Positions 9,701 to 19,451 of a stretch of DNA of 24,266 nucleotides are shown piece after piece; position 1 is the first letter of the stretch; every line of letters begins with the position of its first letter. The notes beneath the pieces were generated by a model. The model worked only from the letters and a program-made list of their open reading frames with translations. It searched no databases and was not told the origin of the DNA. Origin of the DNA: Coptodactyla brooksi (Eukaryota > Arthropoda > Insecta > Coleoptera > Scarabaeidae); contig JAWQRM010000319.1 in NCBI GenBank assembly GCA_033557675.1, forward strand, positions 1-24,266, given 5' to 3'. Both the position numbers and the translations under genes were made by a program.

Positions 9701-10815
9701 ACAGTATGACAATTAAATAACCAGAATTTTTAGATATACAAACAATACACATTAAATTATGCTTGCAATTATGCAATACGCTTTCTAGCACGATGAACCA
9801 ATGCATGCATGGATTTTTGTATGTCATCCTTAGGAATGGTCCTTGGTGCCTGCGTCACAGCTGCTTGAATGGTTGAAATGTCTTCAACTCTTCAAATAGT
9901 CATACGATGATATATCAGGAGAATACGGTGGGTGGTGAATGACACAGGTACTTTTTTTAGTTAAAAATTTTAACTTAAACGTTTAACTTTTAACGTTTAA
10001 TGTAGTGGTGGATTATCATACAATAAAAGCAGCTGTTGGATATTCCCGCTGGATATTCAGGCCTAACACGTACAATTCTTATCCACAAACGAAGTAAAAC
10101 TGTTGAATAATATTCTCCGTTGACAGTTTTACCTTGTGGAACAAATTCCTTGTGGGCAATCCCTTGTGAATGATAAAAAGTAATCAACATTGCCTTGATT
10201 CTTGACTTCTGAAAACGCATTTTTTTTTGGTTTTGGCTCGCCTTTCGACTTCTATTCTGCAGATTGACGCTTAATTTCTGGATCATATTTCAAGCACCAT
10301 GTTTCATCATCAGTTATGACCGAATCAAGAAATCTGGATCATTATTACCAAATTAAATGAGGTCTTTACAATGCTCTACACGAGCAATTTTTTGATGGTC
10401 ATTTAAAGCATGTTGAGCGAAACGTGCACAAACTTTTCTTTTTCTCAAATCTTGAGTCAAAATTTGACGAGTAGTTTCTCTATTTGCCAACTCAGTCAAC
10501 ATTCTCACAGTAAAATTTCCGGCGACAGCAATGATATCAAGAATTTTCTCTGCCAATTCAGCACGATTTTTTGTTTTTGGACGACCGGGTCTTTCATCAT
10601 TATTTAAATCTTGACGACCATTTATAAAATGATTGAACCACTCATAAACCCTAGCTTTAGACGTACAATCATCACCATACACTTTTTTTCATTAATTCGT
10701 AAGTCTCACCACATTTTTTCCCAGTTTAAAACAAAATTCAATATTTGCTCTTAGTTCCATTATGTTTTTACGATATCAACACAATTTTTACCGTCATTCA
10801 AATAACTGTAACTGT
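9701..10815 (-). mobile_element. Mariner transposon, nearly full length
   Basis: The left end CAGTATGACAATTAAATAAC (from 9702) resembles the minus-strand right end CAGTTACAGTTATTTGAATG (ending near 10790-10814). Both are imperfect inverted repeats just outside a mariner transposase reading frame. Total length, about 1.1 kb, fits mariner. A TA precedes the right-hand end, but the left flank is CA, so the target duplication is damaged or the end is off by a base. Confidence 0.8.
9769..10760 (-). pseudogene. Mariner transposase pseudogene (DD34D type)
   Basis: The start is MELRANIEFCFKLGK at 10760, and the stop follows HRARKRIA at 9769. The N-terminal half is open at 10353-10682, with YGDDCTSKARVYEWFNHF and the linker DERPGRPKTKNRAELAEK typical of the paired helix-turn-helix region. 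The catalytic residues can all be found, in different frames: VITDDETWCLKYDPEIK near 10300, LLYDNPPLH near 10000 and HHPPYSPDISSYDYLK near 9920. Frameshifts lie near 10730, 10690, 10340, 10000 and 9900, and an in-frame stop interrupts the region after DPEIKRQSAE. The length, about 330 codons, is close to the family's 345. The copy is dead but retains all domains. Confidence 0.95.
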
Positions 10816-11639
10816 ATAACCTGTCATCCGATTAGCATGAACTTGGGTGAGTTCGAAAGAGTTGACTTGTAAAGTCACCTCTTTCGTTGATCTAAATTAG
10901 AATTCTCTACTTAAGGTAGCTATGAAATACTAATGAAAACAAATGGGTCTGTTTCGCTATATCATCTATTCAATATTGTTTTAAGAGCACACCATAGAAA
11001 TTATATTTCCTTAAGTACCTTATTCCTCAGAAAAAGATACCGTTTTCTTTCTGACTCCATTTTTGCTTTCCTCCTTCGCTCTGCATTAAGGCTCCTTTAA
11101 CCCAACCATTTGATGGTGTATCATATAAATCGAGGACTTCTACATTTGTTTTAGTTCCTCGTTCCTGTTAACTGTCCTTGACTCCTCCAAAATCTTTGTT
11201 TGTAGTTTTCTCTCCTATGGAATAATTAGAATTCAACTTCATCCTATTTGTTCACGTTCCTTATCTAAAATGTATGGGATTGTTGGTCTTAAAATTGTTT
11301 CATATATTCTAGTCATTAACATTTATTTGTATGTTTTCTTTCTTGCTTCATCTTGCACATTATGGGTTCGATGTTATAATATGACTATACTTATGAAACA
11401 GCCAACCCATAATACTCCAATCTTTACCTGTCTTTGCTTCCTTTTGCTAACCTTTTGTTAATTTCTTTTTCTTCTCTCGTGGTTGTTAGGGTTGCTCCCA
11501 AGCATTTTGAAATTTGCATATTATTTCTGGTTTCTTTGTCTTTTCTGTCATTTCCTTTCATCACCAAGAATTTCGTTCTTTGGTAATTTGTTCTCAGACT
11601 TTAGCTTTTCTTTTCAATAGTTCAAATATTCGTAGTGGA
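10816..11639. other. Unannotated stretch
   Basis: I recognise no gene. On the minus strand, about 11040-11150 is open and less random-looking (EVLDLYDTPSNGWVKGALMQ), with a stop a few codons upstream. It could be a small relic of a coding sequence, but I cannot place it. The rest is pyrimidine-rich on the plus strand. Confidence 0.35.
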
Positions 11640-12177
11640 TGCCATGTATCTTGCCTGCTTGACGAACATTTGTTTACTATTATTAGTCGACATGTTTCAG
11701 CATTACGCTATTTTCAAGACTGATGTCATTTGTGTTGTCTGTTTGTCTTATGTAGGTGTTTTTTTATTTATTTTATTGAAGGAGTTTTAAAGGTTGGAAT
11801 ATGGGGTGGGAGTTGTTGTTGACCTGGATGGTAGTTGCTGGGTTTTTAAGGGTTTCTTTGAATAATATTTCGAGGTTTTCGAAAAAATGCATTTTATTGC
11901 TTTTTGTGACTTTTGTGGCCGGAAAATTTTGTTCTATACTTCCAGCTAGGTGGGAATTCCTGTGTGGATGATCAGCATAATTGGGGTTAAGTTTGTTGTT
12001 CTTTGTCCGATGTATTTCAGGTCGTATGTGCCACACTTGATTTTATATATTCCGGATAGTTCCATTGTGTTGTTTTCTTCTATTGCTAGTTGTGTAATGT
12101 GTTTTATATTGTGTGCTGTGCAGAGTGCAATATTTATATTTTATTTTTCAAGATTTTAGTTATGCGGTGGATGTGAG
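11640..12177 (-). mobile_element. Penelope-like element, 5'-truncated copy 1 (3' end with GIY-YIG domain)
   Basis: The minus strand contains the C-terminal part of a Penelope-like retroelement polyprotein and its 3' untranslated tail. About 315 bp of it forms an inverted repeat with 12178-12507. The copy starts abruptly at about 12177, exactly where the oppositely oriented second copy begins, so the two lie head to head. Tail sequences AACATGTCGACTAATAATAG and CAAATGTTCGTCAAGCAGGC are shared by both copies. Confidence 0.85.
11773..12176 (-). pseudogene. GIY-YIG endonuclease part of a Penelope-like polyprotein, broken
   Basis: In Penelope-like elements the GIY-YIG nuclease nicks target DNA for reverse transcription. 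The minus strand reads HRITKILKNK, then a stop or frameshift, then IALCTAHNIKHITQLAIEE and SGIYKIKCGTYDLKYIGQ. The last contains both diagnostic tripeptides, GIY (12045-12053) and YIG (12006-12014). A deletion and frameshift near 11985 then lead to NPNYADHPHRNSHLAG and NLEILFKETLKNPATTI, ending at a stop at 11773. The residues between YIGQ and YADH are shorter than usual for the family. The reverse transcriptase domain is absent because of the 5' truncation. Confidence 0.85.
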
Positions 12178-12507
12178 GATGACCATCTACACAGGAATTC
12201 CCACCTACGTGGAAGTATAGAACAAAATTTCCCGATCATAAAAGTCCTAGGCAAAAGTAATAAAAGGAATATTTTCCAAAACCTCGAAATATTCAAAGAA
12301 ACCCTTAAAAACCCAGCAATTAACATTCAGGCCAACAACTCCCACCCCATATTCCAACCTATAAAACTCCTGCAATAAAATAAATTAAACAAAGACCTAC
12401 ATAAGATACAACAATACAAATGACATCAGTCTCGAAAATAGCGTAATGCTGAAACATGTCGACTAATAATAGTAAACAAATGTTCGTCAAGCAGGCAAGA
12501 CTTATTC
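12178..12507 (+). mobile_element. Penelope-like element, 5'-truncated copy 2, inverted relative to copy 1
   Basis: Plus-strand codons read DDHLHRNSHLRGSIEQNFP, then NIFQNLEIFKETLKNPAI and HPIFQPIKLLQ, with the stop ending at 12378. They match the end of copy 1, but this copy lacks the GIY and YIG motifs because it starts further 3'. The 3' tail then follows to about 12507, nearly identical to the tail of copy 1. This reading frame is uninterrupted over its 66 or so codons. Confidence 0.85.
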
Positions 12508-14082
12508 CATCCAAGGAACTTCAAAACATTGACACCCATTGTTAAATGCAAAAGTCATGTGTAATATGAGCAGAGATTAAATTGAAAACAATTTACGATA
12601 GGCAGTTGTTTTGATCCAAAAAACTATATTTGCTATTATCAAGAATAGCTTAAGGACTTACCGGATTTACCAATTATTCATAACCGTGCAGTAATTTATT
12701 TTAGTCTAGTCTGTATTAATCTTTTTTTAATGCGCTACCCCAATTGCCAAGCGTTTGTTTAAGCTCTGTCTAACCTCCCTTGCTGTGACCTTAATCCCCT
12801 TCGAATACATTTCGATTTATTTATTTAAAGTGTTCCATATTTTCAAAGAATTTCATACACCAAGATATGCATTCAAAGGCTTCACAAAATATCGTCAACA
12901 TGTTCCAACTTTCTATTTATCAAGAGGATTTTGTTGTCACCAAATATTACCAAATGTCAGCAATTACATATATTTTCTGTATCCATGTGTAGTTACGTAA
13001 CGAAAAATGTGAAAACGTTTTCTAGCCTAGAAGACATTTTTCAACAAAACTAAGATGCACTTTCTTCTTGAAGAGGAACAAAAAACATGCAAGATGGGTT
13101 GGCTTCCGATGATAATACAGGACTCCAGCTTTATAATATATTGAAGAATATCTGAGAAAATCTCGAGAAGGAGATTCTCGAGGTTTCAATCTTGCGTTAA
13201 ATTTAGAAACTGCAGCTGAGCATAGAACAGCTGTCACAGAATTTTACTGCTCAGTATTCCATTAGTGAAATGTTGCTTAAACCGTTGTTAACTGAATGCG
13301 TTATACTATCTCCGTTAAAAACTTTTAAACCATCCATAGAAAAGCGAAATATGATTTTTCATGACAAAAACATTGCTGACTCCAAAGGTATTACTTTTAA
13401 GTAAAACTTGACAAAAAACTTCTTATCGCGAGCTTTCTTTTTTTTACAAAAACAAACTTTTTAAACATGGTAATATATATATACACCGTTTTGGCACAAA
13501 TCGGCCTATTTGAGATCCCCTGTTCAAATTCTTATCTGTACATTTCGGTTACTGATAACAAGCCCCGGGCGTGAAATCTGGTACAACGTGTACGGTTGGG
13601 GGAAAACATTTTTATTTTACACTGCTCCATTTCACAGCTTCCCCTTATTTAGTTTTATCTTACTTATTATGCTCTCTCTGCAGGAATACAATGCACATTT
13701 CAGAAATGATTGTCAACTGAAGATATGGTGGTTAATACTATTTTCTTTCACTCATCAATTATGAATGTTCTCCAGTTTTAAAACTACAGTTTATCGTCTA
13801 ACCAATAGAACTCCTTTACATTGCATTATTATCTACTAAAATTTTTGGTAGGAAGTTCAAATATGGAATCATATATAGAAGGCTGTACCCTAAAAACTAG
13901 ACGATCTGATAACCTATGGACACGTCAGACTACGTTCATATTCTTTGACAAGTTTAAACAATTTCAAGTTCAACAATTTAACATCTAATTTAAGTAGATT
14001 ATATTTCTCACGCTCGTATAACATCGAAACTGTTTGTGGCAGACCCATAATCATCTGATCATTAATGCAATATTTCTTAACA
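12508..14082. other. Unannotated stretch with one small hairpin
   Basis: I recognise no gene. An 8-bp-arm hairpin (CTCGAGAA, loop GGAGA, TTCTCGAG) lies at 13162-13182. Open frames at 12755-13000 and 13510-13764 (plus) and 13022-13237 (minus) are hydrophobic and unstructured, and I could not support any as real genes. Confidence 0.4.
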
Positions 14083-14765
14083 TATTGAATTGTTCAGAAG
14101 GTAATTTCGTTTTTGTTTTGTGAAAATGAAAGGCACTTTTCTTAGAGAGTATAAATATCTTATGTAATTACATATTCACCATTTTGGTCCAATACCTATT
14201 GTCACCTTTCTGGCAGTAGCACGATTCCACACTATAAAACTTCTGATTCTTGCTGGCAAAAGAGTAATCCAAGCCATTTTTGAGGGCCTCATTGGAAGTA
14301 AAGGTTTTGCAGTCCAAACAAATTTGTTTAGACCGAAGCAAGTAATAATCGGAAGGTGCCCGATATGGAGCTTTTCGCAAGTTACGAAACTGGATTTTCT
14401 ATTCATTTATTTCTATTGATCTGGATTTTTCTCTGTTGATCAATTCTGGCCTTTTCTGTGAATCATCCAACTGTGCAATTTGTGCATTTGATGACAGTAC
14501 ACTTTTGCAAAACTTTTTGAAATTTTTTTAATATTTGCAATTTTTGGCACTGGCATTCTGTCAATACATCTTCTCCACATACGTCACATAATTTTTTCTC
14601 GCTTGAACAGCAGTAATCAACAAAATATCTTCACACATAAGCTTTGCAATGCCTGCTGCCAGAATATATAATGCATATACGGTTTAGAATGAAGTTGGCT
14701 GGTTAAAATACAACTGACACCTCTGTTCCCAAAAAAAGCGAAATTACTCTCCGAACAACCCAATA
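14083..14765 (-). mobile_element. Internally deleted mariner with both inverted repeats
   Basis: The left end TATTGAATTGTTCAGAAGGT continues as AATTTCGTTTTTG. The right end on the minus strand is TATTGGGTTGTTCGGAGAGT, then AATTTCGCTTTTTTT. Both start at TA, consistent with the target-site duplication. The element is about 680 bp against roughly 1.3 kb for intact mariners, so about half has been lost internally. The ends match the TTGGGTTGTTCGGAAAGTAA type of mariner terminus known from insects. Confidence 0.92.
14168..14640 (-). pseudogene. Mariner transposase remnant
   Basis: Minus strand, in order. Near 14530-14592, LCDVCGEDVLTECQCQ is the first helix-turn-helix region. Near 14428-14467, QLDDSQKRPELINREKS comes from just before the second catalytic motif. 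From about 14380 down to 14168, APSDYYLLRSKQICLDCKTF and NEALKNGLDYSFASKNQKFY carry the final catalytic aspartate (SDY) and the C-terminal region, with the stop at 14168. The stretches holding the first two aspartates are deleted, and the pieces are in different frames. Two overlapping open frames cover the C-terminal piece; the one with SDYYLL is the family frame. Confidence 0.9.
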
Positions 14766-15868
14766 GAACGTAATATACAGAATGTTTAACTTATAAAAAG
14801 CACACTAAAAAGCAATAATTATACTTTGTATTCAAGTTAAAAGAATTACTTTTAAAGAAGGAGTTCTTTTTCAATCTTTCCTCTTATTTTCGTAGTTGAT
14901 AATTAAATAAGACATTCATATGAATTGCAAGTAATAATCTTTAAGGGGTTACTTGTTATTTAGAAATACGATTGGTAAGACTTCATTATAATATATAATT
15001 GGAGAGAGTTTACAGACCGGATGTTGGAATGGGCAGGTGTTGGTACATCACACACTTAAAACTGTTTCTTTGGTGTTCGTTACAGCTTACTTTCAACGAA
15101 CTGTCGTTGTGAAACTTTTAGTTCTTCAATATAATTTTTAATCATTTCTATTCCAGGTTTTTCTTTCTTTCCCACAGTCGGGCAAATATTCTTACAAAAA
15201 TAATATTAAAATTGAAAATAATAAAATTTTGTCTTTTCTCAGTACTGAAATTAATGCTAAACAAAGCTAATCCTCATTGCCAGAAAGTAGGCTCTTTGTT
15301 ATGAATCAAACTGTAGAAAGCGGCATTGTTTAATGTTCTTTTGGTCACAACGTTTTGTGTTTGTAGGAAAAATTCCCACACTCCTTCACCCAAGAAACTT
15401 TCTATTGATCTAATTTTCTAAGTGTCTAATTCAACAATTCTTCCCAAAATTAGAAATGACTAACCCCAATTCTCTTGATTACAGTAATCTAAAGGAAATA
15501 TCTCTTACCGAACATTCACTTTCAAGTTCCTTTTCTATACCATGGTCCACGTTAAACATCAAAACAACCACACATAGATTCTAGTTATTAGTCGTTCCTT
15601 CGCGGTCTGCTACACATTACAAATTGCGCCCATTTAAATTAAACCAACCGCGCGGAACAAGTCCAGTAAATCACGAAACAGTAAGCACTCATAATACCTA
15701 ATTCCCTATTCTTGATAACTGTTTATTTTCGACTTAAACGCTCCTTATAGTCGCCTTTACTTTTTTTCACGCGAAAGTGTAGGGAGAATAAGGCAAAACG
15801 TCAACAAAGCACGAGCGCACACGTGTTCACCAGACCTTACAAGAAGCTTGGTTTAGAATACCACTCAC
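14766..15868. other. Unannotated stretch, GC rising to the right
   Basis: I recognise no gene. A pyrimidine tract ending in CCCACAG at about 15178 resembles a splice acceptor, but the frame after it closes within about 30 codons. From about 15600 the sequence contains CCGCGCGGAAC and GCGCACACGTGTTCACC (with a CACGTG E-box core) and looks less AT-rich. This would fit a promoter-proximal intron or flank of the candidate exon at 15869. Confidence 0.35.
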
Positions 15869-16030
15869 CGTGGCGTCTGAAGAAGCACTGCTGGTAGTAC
15901 TGGTGACTAAAGTGAGTCCACGAGAAAACAGATCTAAGAACGCTTCTTTAGCTCCTTGAAAGAGGAAGGATTCGACGTTGTTGTTTTGTTATCTCGCTTG
16001 CTCGCTTGTTTTCTGTGACACCATGCCCGG
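15869..16030 (-). other. Candidate 5' exon of a host gene
   Basis: Read on the minus strand, this is a less AT-rich segment ending in a consensus donor: exon end CCACG, then GTGAGT from 15868 leftward. One frame is open from a TAA near 15990 to the donor, reading ESFLFQGAKEAFLDLF and LVTSTTSSASSDAT. It has no ATG in that frame, so it would be a 5' untranslated or partly coding first exon. A separate short ATG frame (MVSQKTSEQAR) just upstream would act like an upstream open reading frame. The start at 16030 is arbitrary. No family was recognised. Confidence 0.25.
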
Positions 16031-16439
16031 AAGAAGCGTTTTAAATGACCAAGAGTAGGTTAACGCCTCTTCGAATAATCGTTGGTTCCTGAGGGGAATA
16101 ACAGATTAAAGAAAGGACGGCAGTCTAAGTTCAATTATATTCCAGGAATTTTAGGTCTAAATCTGAAGTTTCTTTTGTTAATTTTCTTTACTACTTTTCT
16201 TTCGGTATCTCTTTGTGAGATATTTTATAATTGTTCGATTTTATTTTTGAGTATATGTACTTTCTGATATTCTATTTTTATTACAACAAACTCAAAATTC
16301 TTAAAATTCAAAATTTTGGGACAGAATTCGTTACACCCATCCCATATCCAGCGCACACACGCTTCTTCCATTTTGTCAATGCCTTTGGCGCACATTGGTT
16401 GAAATACTTCAGCTACTGTTACTGATTCTTTTTACCAAT

Positions 16440-17001
16440 GAACTGAATTTTTCATCCAATGTTGGATTGGAATCGGGGGTGGCTTAGAACTTTTTAGAAA
16501 ACTTTTTTGAACAATCATTACCAGATTTTCTGGAGGATATACCATTGGCAACAGCGCATTTTAGCTGCTCATTTAGTTGCTCATGAATTGCTTCTAACAA
16601 CAACATTCGAAGATCGCTGGATTGGTGGTGGTGGACCTCACTTGTGGCCTGCTCTATCCCGAACAAAACTTCCTGGATTTTTCCTATGAGGCCATCTACA
16701 GTCATTGATTTACACCACCACATTGGACAATGCGGAAGATTTTGGGAAATTGTGATTGTGGGAAATGTGGAAAGTGTGTTTGAAAGGGTTCGGTAGTCAA
16801 TGAGGAGAAGATTGGATTCGTGCATCATGTTATATGGCTTTATATGTAAGATTTAGCTAATAAAATATTTCCATTGTCGAAAAACCTTTATCACGCTGTA
16901 CCTTTGAAACAAACCGATAAAATATAACGATAAAATATTCTTAAAATAACCCAGGAAATAACCTCTCGATTTGTTGCCGCAGGTTTACGAAACACCCTGT
17001 A
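16440..17001 (+). mobile_element. 3' part of a mariner of probable DD41D (rosa) type with one terminus
   Basis: A transposase fragment is followed by non-coding sequence ending in ACGAAACACCCTGTA at 17001. Read inward, this is the terminus TACAGGGTGTTTCGT. TA follows at once. No left terminus was found, so the element is 5' truncated. The same first 14 terminal bases occur in the MITE at 8535. Confidence 0.75.
16480..16860 (+). pseudogene. Rosa-like mariner transposase fragment
   Basis: Plus-strand frames give FFEQSLPDFLEDIPLAT (near 16503-16555). After a frameshift come FEDRWIGGGGPHLWPALSR and TKLPGFFL, then a stop at 16687 and HLQSLIYTTTLDNAEDFGKL. This matches the order of the 23018-23869 pseudogene: a motif before the second aspartate, then RWIGRGGP, then the last acidic region SPDLTSPDFFL. 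Here that region is degraded to SRTKLPGFFL, so the final aspartate is lost. The region with the second aspartate (HDG) is also unrecognisable. Dead copy, N-terminal half missing. A 114-codon open frame on the opposite strand over the same bases is a shadow. Confidence 0.8.
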
Positions 17002-17301
17002 TATTGAGGTTTTAGTTTATTTGGTTTCAGTTGAACCTGAAACCAGATAAATTCATCTGCCAAACTGGCAGGCCCCTAGATATCGAAAATTATTTTCTAT
17101 TGTATTACCTCTTGATATACCGCCTGATCGAGAAATACTGTTTAAAAATGCTACTTTCTAATTTGAGTATAAATACTTTCCACTGTGGTAACGAACTTTG
17201 CACATGGTTATCTATCTTTGTCTACACTCGTCACTTTCCATTAGCTTTCAGTTAGAGGTCTCTGCTTGTCTGTCTATATTGGTAGTATAGACAATATTTC
17301 T

Positions 17302-17335
17302 GTATATTTATAGAATTCGTATATTTATAGAATTG
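17302..17335. repeat. Tandem duplication of a 17-bp unit
   Basis: GTATATTTATAGAATT followed by C or G occurs twice without spacing, at 17302-17318 and 17319-17335. Confidence 0.9.
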
Positions 17336-17376
17336 TGTAACAGCAATAATACTATGACGTTTTCATTTTGGAATCC

Positions 17377-17417
17377 TATTTCCGAAATGGACAATGTGAT
17401 GGTCCATTTCGGAAATA
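17377..17417. repeat. Perfect hairpin with 16-bp arms
   Basis: TATTTCCGAAATGGAC (17377-17392) is matched exactly by GTCCATTTCGGAAATA (17402-17417) around a 9-base loop. No gene or poly-T run adjoins it. Confidence 0.93.
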
Positions 17418-17997
17418 TGATTTGAAATATCATTTATCCTTAGCGAAATAACTTATTTTATTAGAGCCTATTTAAAAGTGGTTACAGACAAAATTCCCAA
17501 TTAAGATTCCGCCTATGATATCTGGAATTGGAAAAATAGGTCAGGTTACTAACCAACTTTTATGCTGCCTTCTTTCTCTGAAGTGATCCTCACATCCTTT
17601 CACAGCATTTTTTTTTCTCCAATTGAAACCTCTTTCTTTAACTTTGTGGATATTGTTCTTGGTTGATATCCCTGTTCTTGTTGTCTTCCTCTATTTTGTT
17701 GAGTATCCTAGTTAATCCCCTTATCTTTTACTTCTAATGATAAGCATCTCTATACTTTTCGAAATAGATGTTTTTTTTTAAATTATTTTCTTTCTTCTCT
17801 GTATGCTTCTTTTGAATTTTATTACGGTGGTGACAATTGCTCCATTTTGTTACATAGACTAAGGTTTCAAATGCACAACTCTAGTAACAATAGTTATATG
17901 TATACAGTGAATAGAATATGACTCTACACAAAAGTGCAGGCTGCAGGATTTTATTACTTTGCGCTGTATAATTAAGCCACAGTAAAATAGCACCTTA
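17418..17997. other. Unannotated pyrimidine-rich stretch
   Basis: I see no gene, element end or structured repeat. The middle (about 17560-17830) is rich in TCTT and TTTT runs on the plus strand. Confidence 0.5.
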
Positions 17998-18060
17998 TAA
18001 TGTTTCATGGTCAAGGACTAAATCGAAGGCGTTCTTGTAGTCATCCCTAGAAGAAATGTA
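17998..18060 (-). pseudogene. Possible reverse-transcriptase relic of a LINE
   Basis: The minus strand reads DDYKNAFDLVLDHETL, then stop. The order DYKxAFDxVxxHExL resembles the conserved block of LINE reverse transcriptases that carries the first catalytic aspartate. Only about 16 codons are recognisable and nothing before or after matches, so this is a weak call. Confidence 0.3.
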
Positions 18061-18304
18061 ACCGTAAATGCAATAAATAACAAGACAAAAAAATATGTAT
18101 ACCTACTAAACTTAAAAGTATCGATATTATGCCAGGAGCTATCAATATTTGCAAAATATTAAAAAAAAAATTAAAAAGCATATACTGAATATTGTACCAC
18201 GTTGTGTAAAGAAGATTATGATGATGGTATTGAAATTTTCGTGTAATCTGGATGCGTTGCAGAAATAGAAACATGAACTATTACATCTACCCGTAATTAT
18301 GATG

Positions 18305-18475
18305 CAGCTGGGATCTTCTCGTCCCACTATTGCAAATCAAAGTGTATGTGCCATCTTCAATATACCAGCAACTTTTGCAGAAAATAGTTGGCTTGCCTTG
18401 GGCCAAGAATCAGGAGGGGCAGAACAATAAATTTTAAACTGAAATACTTTTTAGAATAACAATTATTAATTTAAT
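18305..18475. repeat. Partial copy (B) of the start of the duplicated block
   Basis: CAGCTGGGATCTTCTCGTCC and the next 170 bases align with the starts of copies A (6338) and C (19903), through AGAATAACAATTATTAATTT. Copy B diverges near 18475. Upstream, 18249-18304 also resembles 19846-19902 (GATGCG, TGCAG, AATAGAAACATGA), a match not shared with copy A. B and C therefore keep more of the true left end. Confidence 0.85.
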
Positions 18476-18717
18476 GCTGAGATGAAATATTTTTCAGTTT
18501 GTATGGTGCACAAAATTCATTCAAAAAGATTCCTTCCAGAAGGGATATACTGCTTATAAGTGTCCTTTCCATAACAGTAAGTACTCATCAGTACATTTTC
18601 AGTGAAATTTTCAGTTTAGAGAAATCACATTTATATTGTTTTCTATATTTAGAAATCTGGAAAGTTATGAAAATCTTTCTCGAAGTAACACTTCGCTAAC
18701 GAAAAGCATGACTATAC
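18476..18717. other. Unannotated interval
   Basis: Plus-strand open frames of about 65 codons overlap here and continue into the tandem repeat. No motif was recognised. Confidence 0.4.
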
Positions 18718-19437
18718 TTTCTCTTTGGGAGAAATATACTTGGAGTAGTGGCCTTCCAAGATCCCGAAAGCGTGGTTTAATTTTTCATCATAAAATTTAT
18801 TGCAGTTTTACTGGCGATAAAAGGTAAGCATACCACTAAATAACATTTTTATTATTTCTCACTTCAATTTATAGTTTTTATGGTAAATTGTAGTATTTAT
18901 GGTAAATAAAAAATAATAAAGGAATCTAACCTAATATCGATGTTTGTGGCACGCATCTATCATTGTAGCAAACGTTATTAGCTATGCGATTGGAGGCCTC
19001 CACCTCTTAAAAGACACAACAGCGAAAATTTAAATAAACTTTATTTTCTAATATTTTGCGAAAGGCATTAATTATTACAAGATGTCCCCATTCTCTTTAC
19101 GATGAATACGCTTGGAGTATTGGTTTTCCAAGGTCCCGAAAGCGTGGTTGAATTTTTCTTCATAAAACATATAGCAGTTTTACTGGCAATAAAAAGTTAA
19201 CATACCGCTAAATAACTTCAATTTATAGTTTTTACGGTAAATTGTAGTATTTATGGTAAATAAAAAGCAATAAATGAATCTAACCTAATATCGATACTAG
19301 TAGGATACAGCTATCATTGTAGCAAACATCATTAGCCATGCGATTGGAGGCCTTTATCTCTTAAAAGACAACAGCGAAAATTTAAATAAACTTTATTTTT
19401 TAATATCTTGCGAAAAGCATTAAATGTCCCCATTCCT
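18718..19437 (+). repeat. Tandem duplication of a unit of about 345-374 bp
   Basis: Unit 1 (about 18718-19091) and unit 2 (about 19092-19437) share CTTGGAGTA, CCCGAAAGCGTGGTT, GCAGTTTTACTGGC, GGTAAATTGTAGTATTTATG and CTAACCTAATATCGAT. They also share GCGATTGGAGGCC, GCGAAAATTTAAATAAACTT and TGTCCCCATTC. The junction falls in a shared TTCTCTTT. A third, inverted and partial copy lies at about 23940-24149, so this is a dispersed repeat family and not just a local duplication. No coding function was recognised. Confidence 0.9.
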
Positions 19438-19451
19438 TAACGCGAAAAGAA

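Noticed and set aside
11950..12159. A hydrophobic 69-codon plus-strand open frame
   Set aside because: It is antisense to the GIY-YIG domain of the Penelope-like fragment.
13530..13610. Segment with AAGCCCCGGGCGTGAAATC considered as a tRNA or other RNA gene
   Set aside because: I could not fold a cloverleaf, and there are no B-box or acceptor-stem features.
16484..16828. A 114-codon minus-strand open frame
   Set aside because: It lies opposite the rosa-like transposase fragment, whose plus-strand frames carry recognisable family motifs. It is a shadow.
17302..17335. Direct repeats considered as a CRISPR-like array
   Set aside because: There are only two 17-bp units with no spacer, in a eukaryotic context. 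It is a simple tandem duplication.
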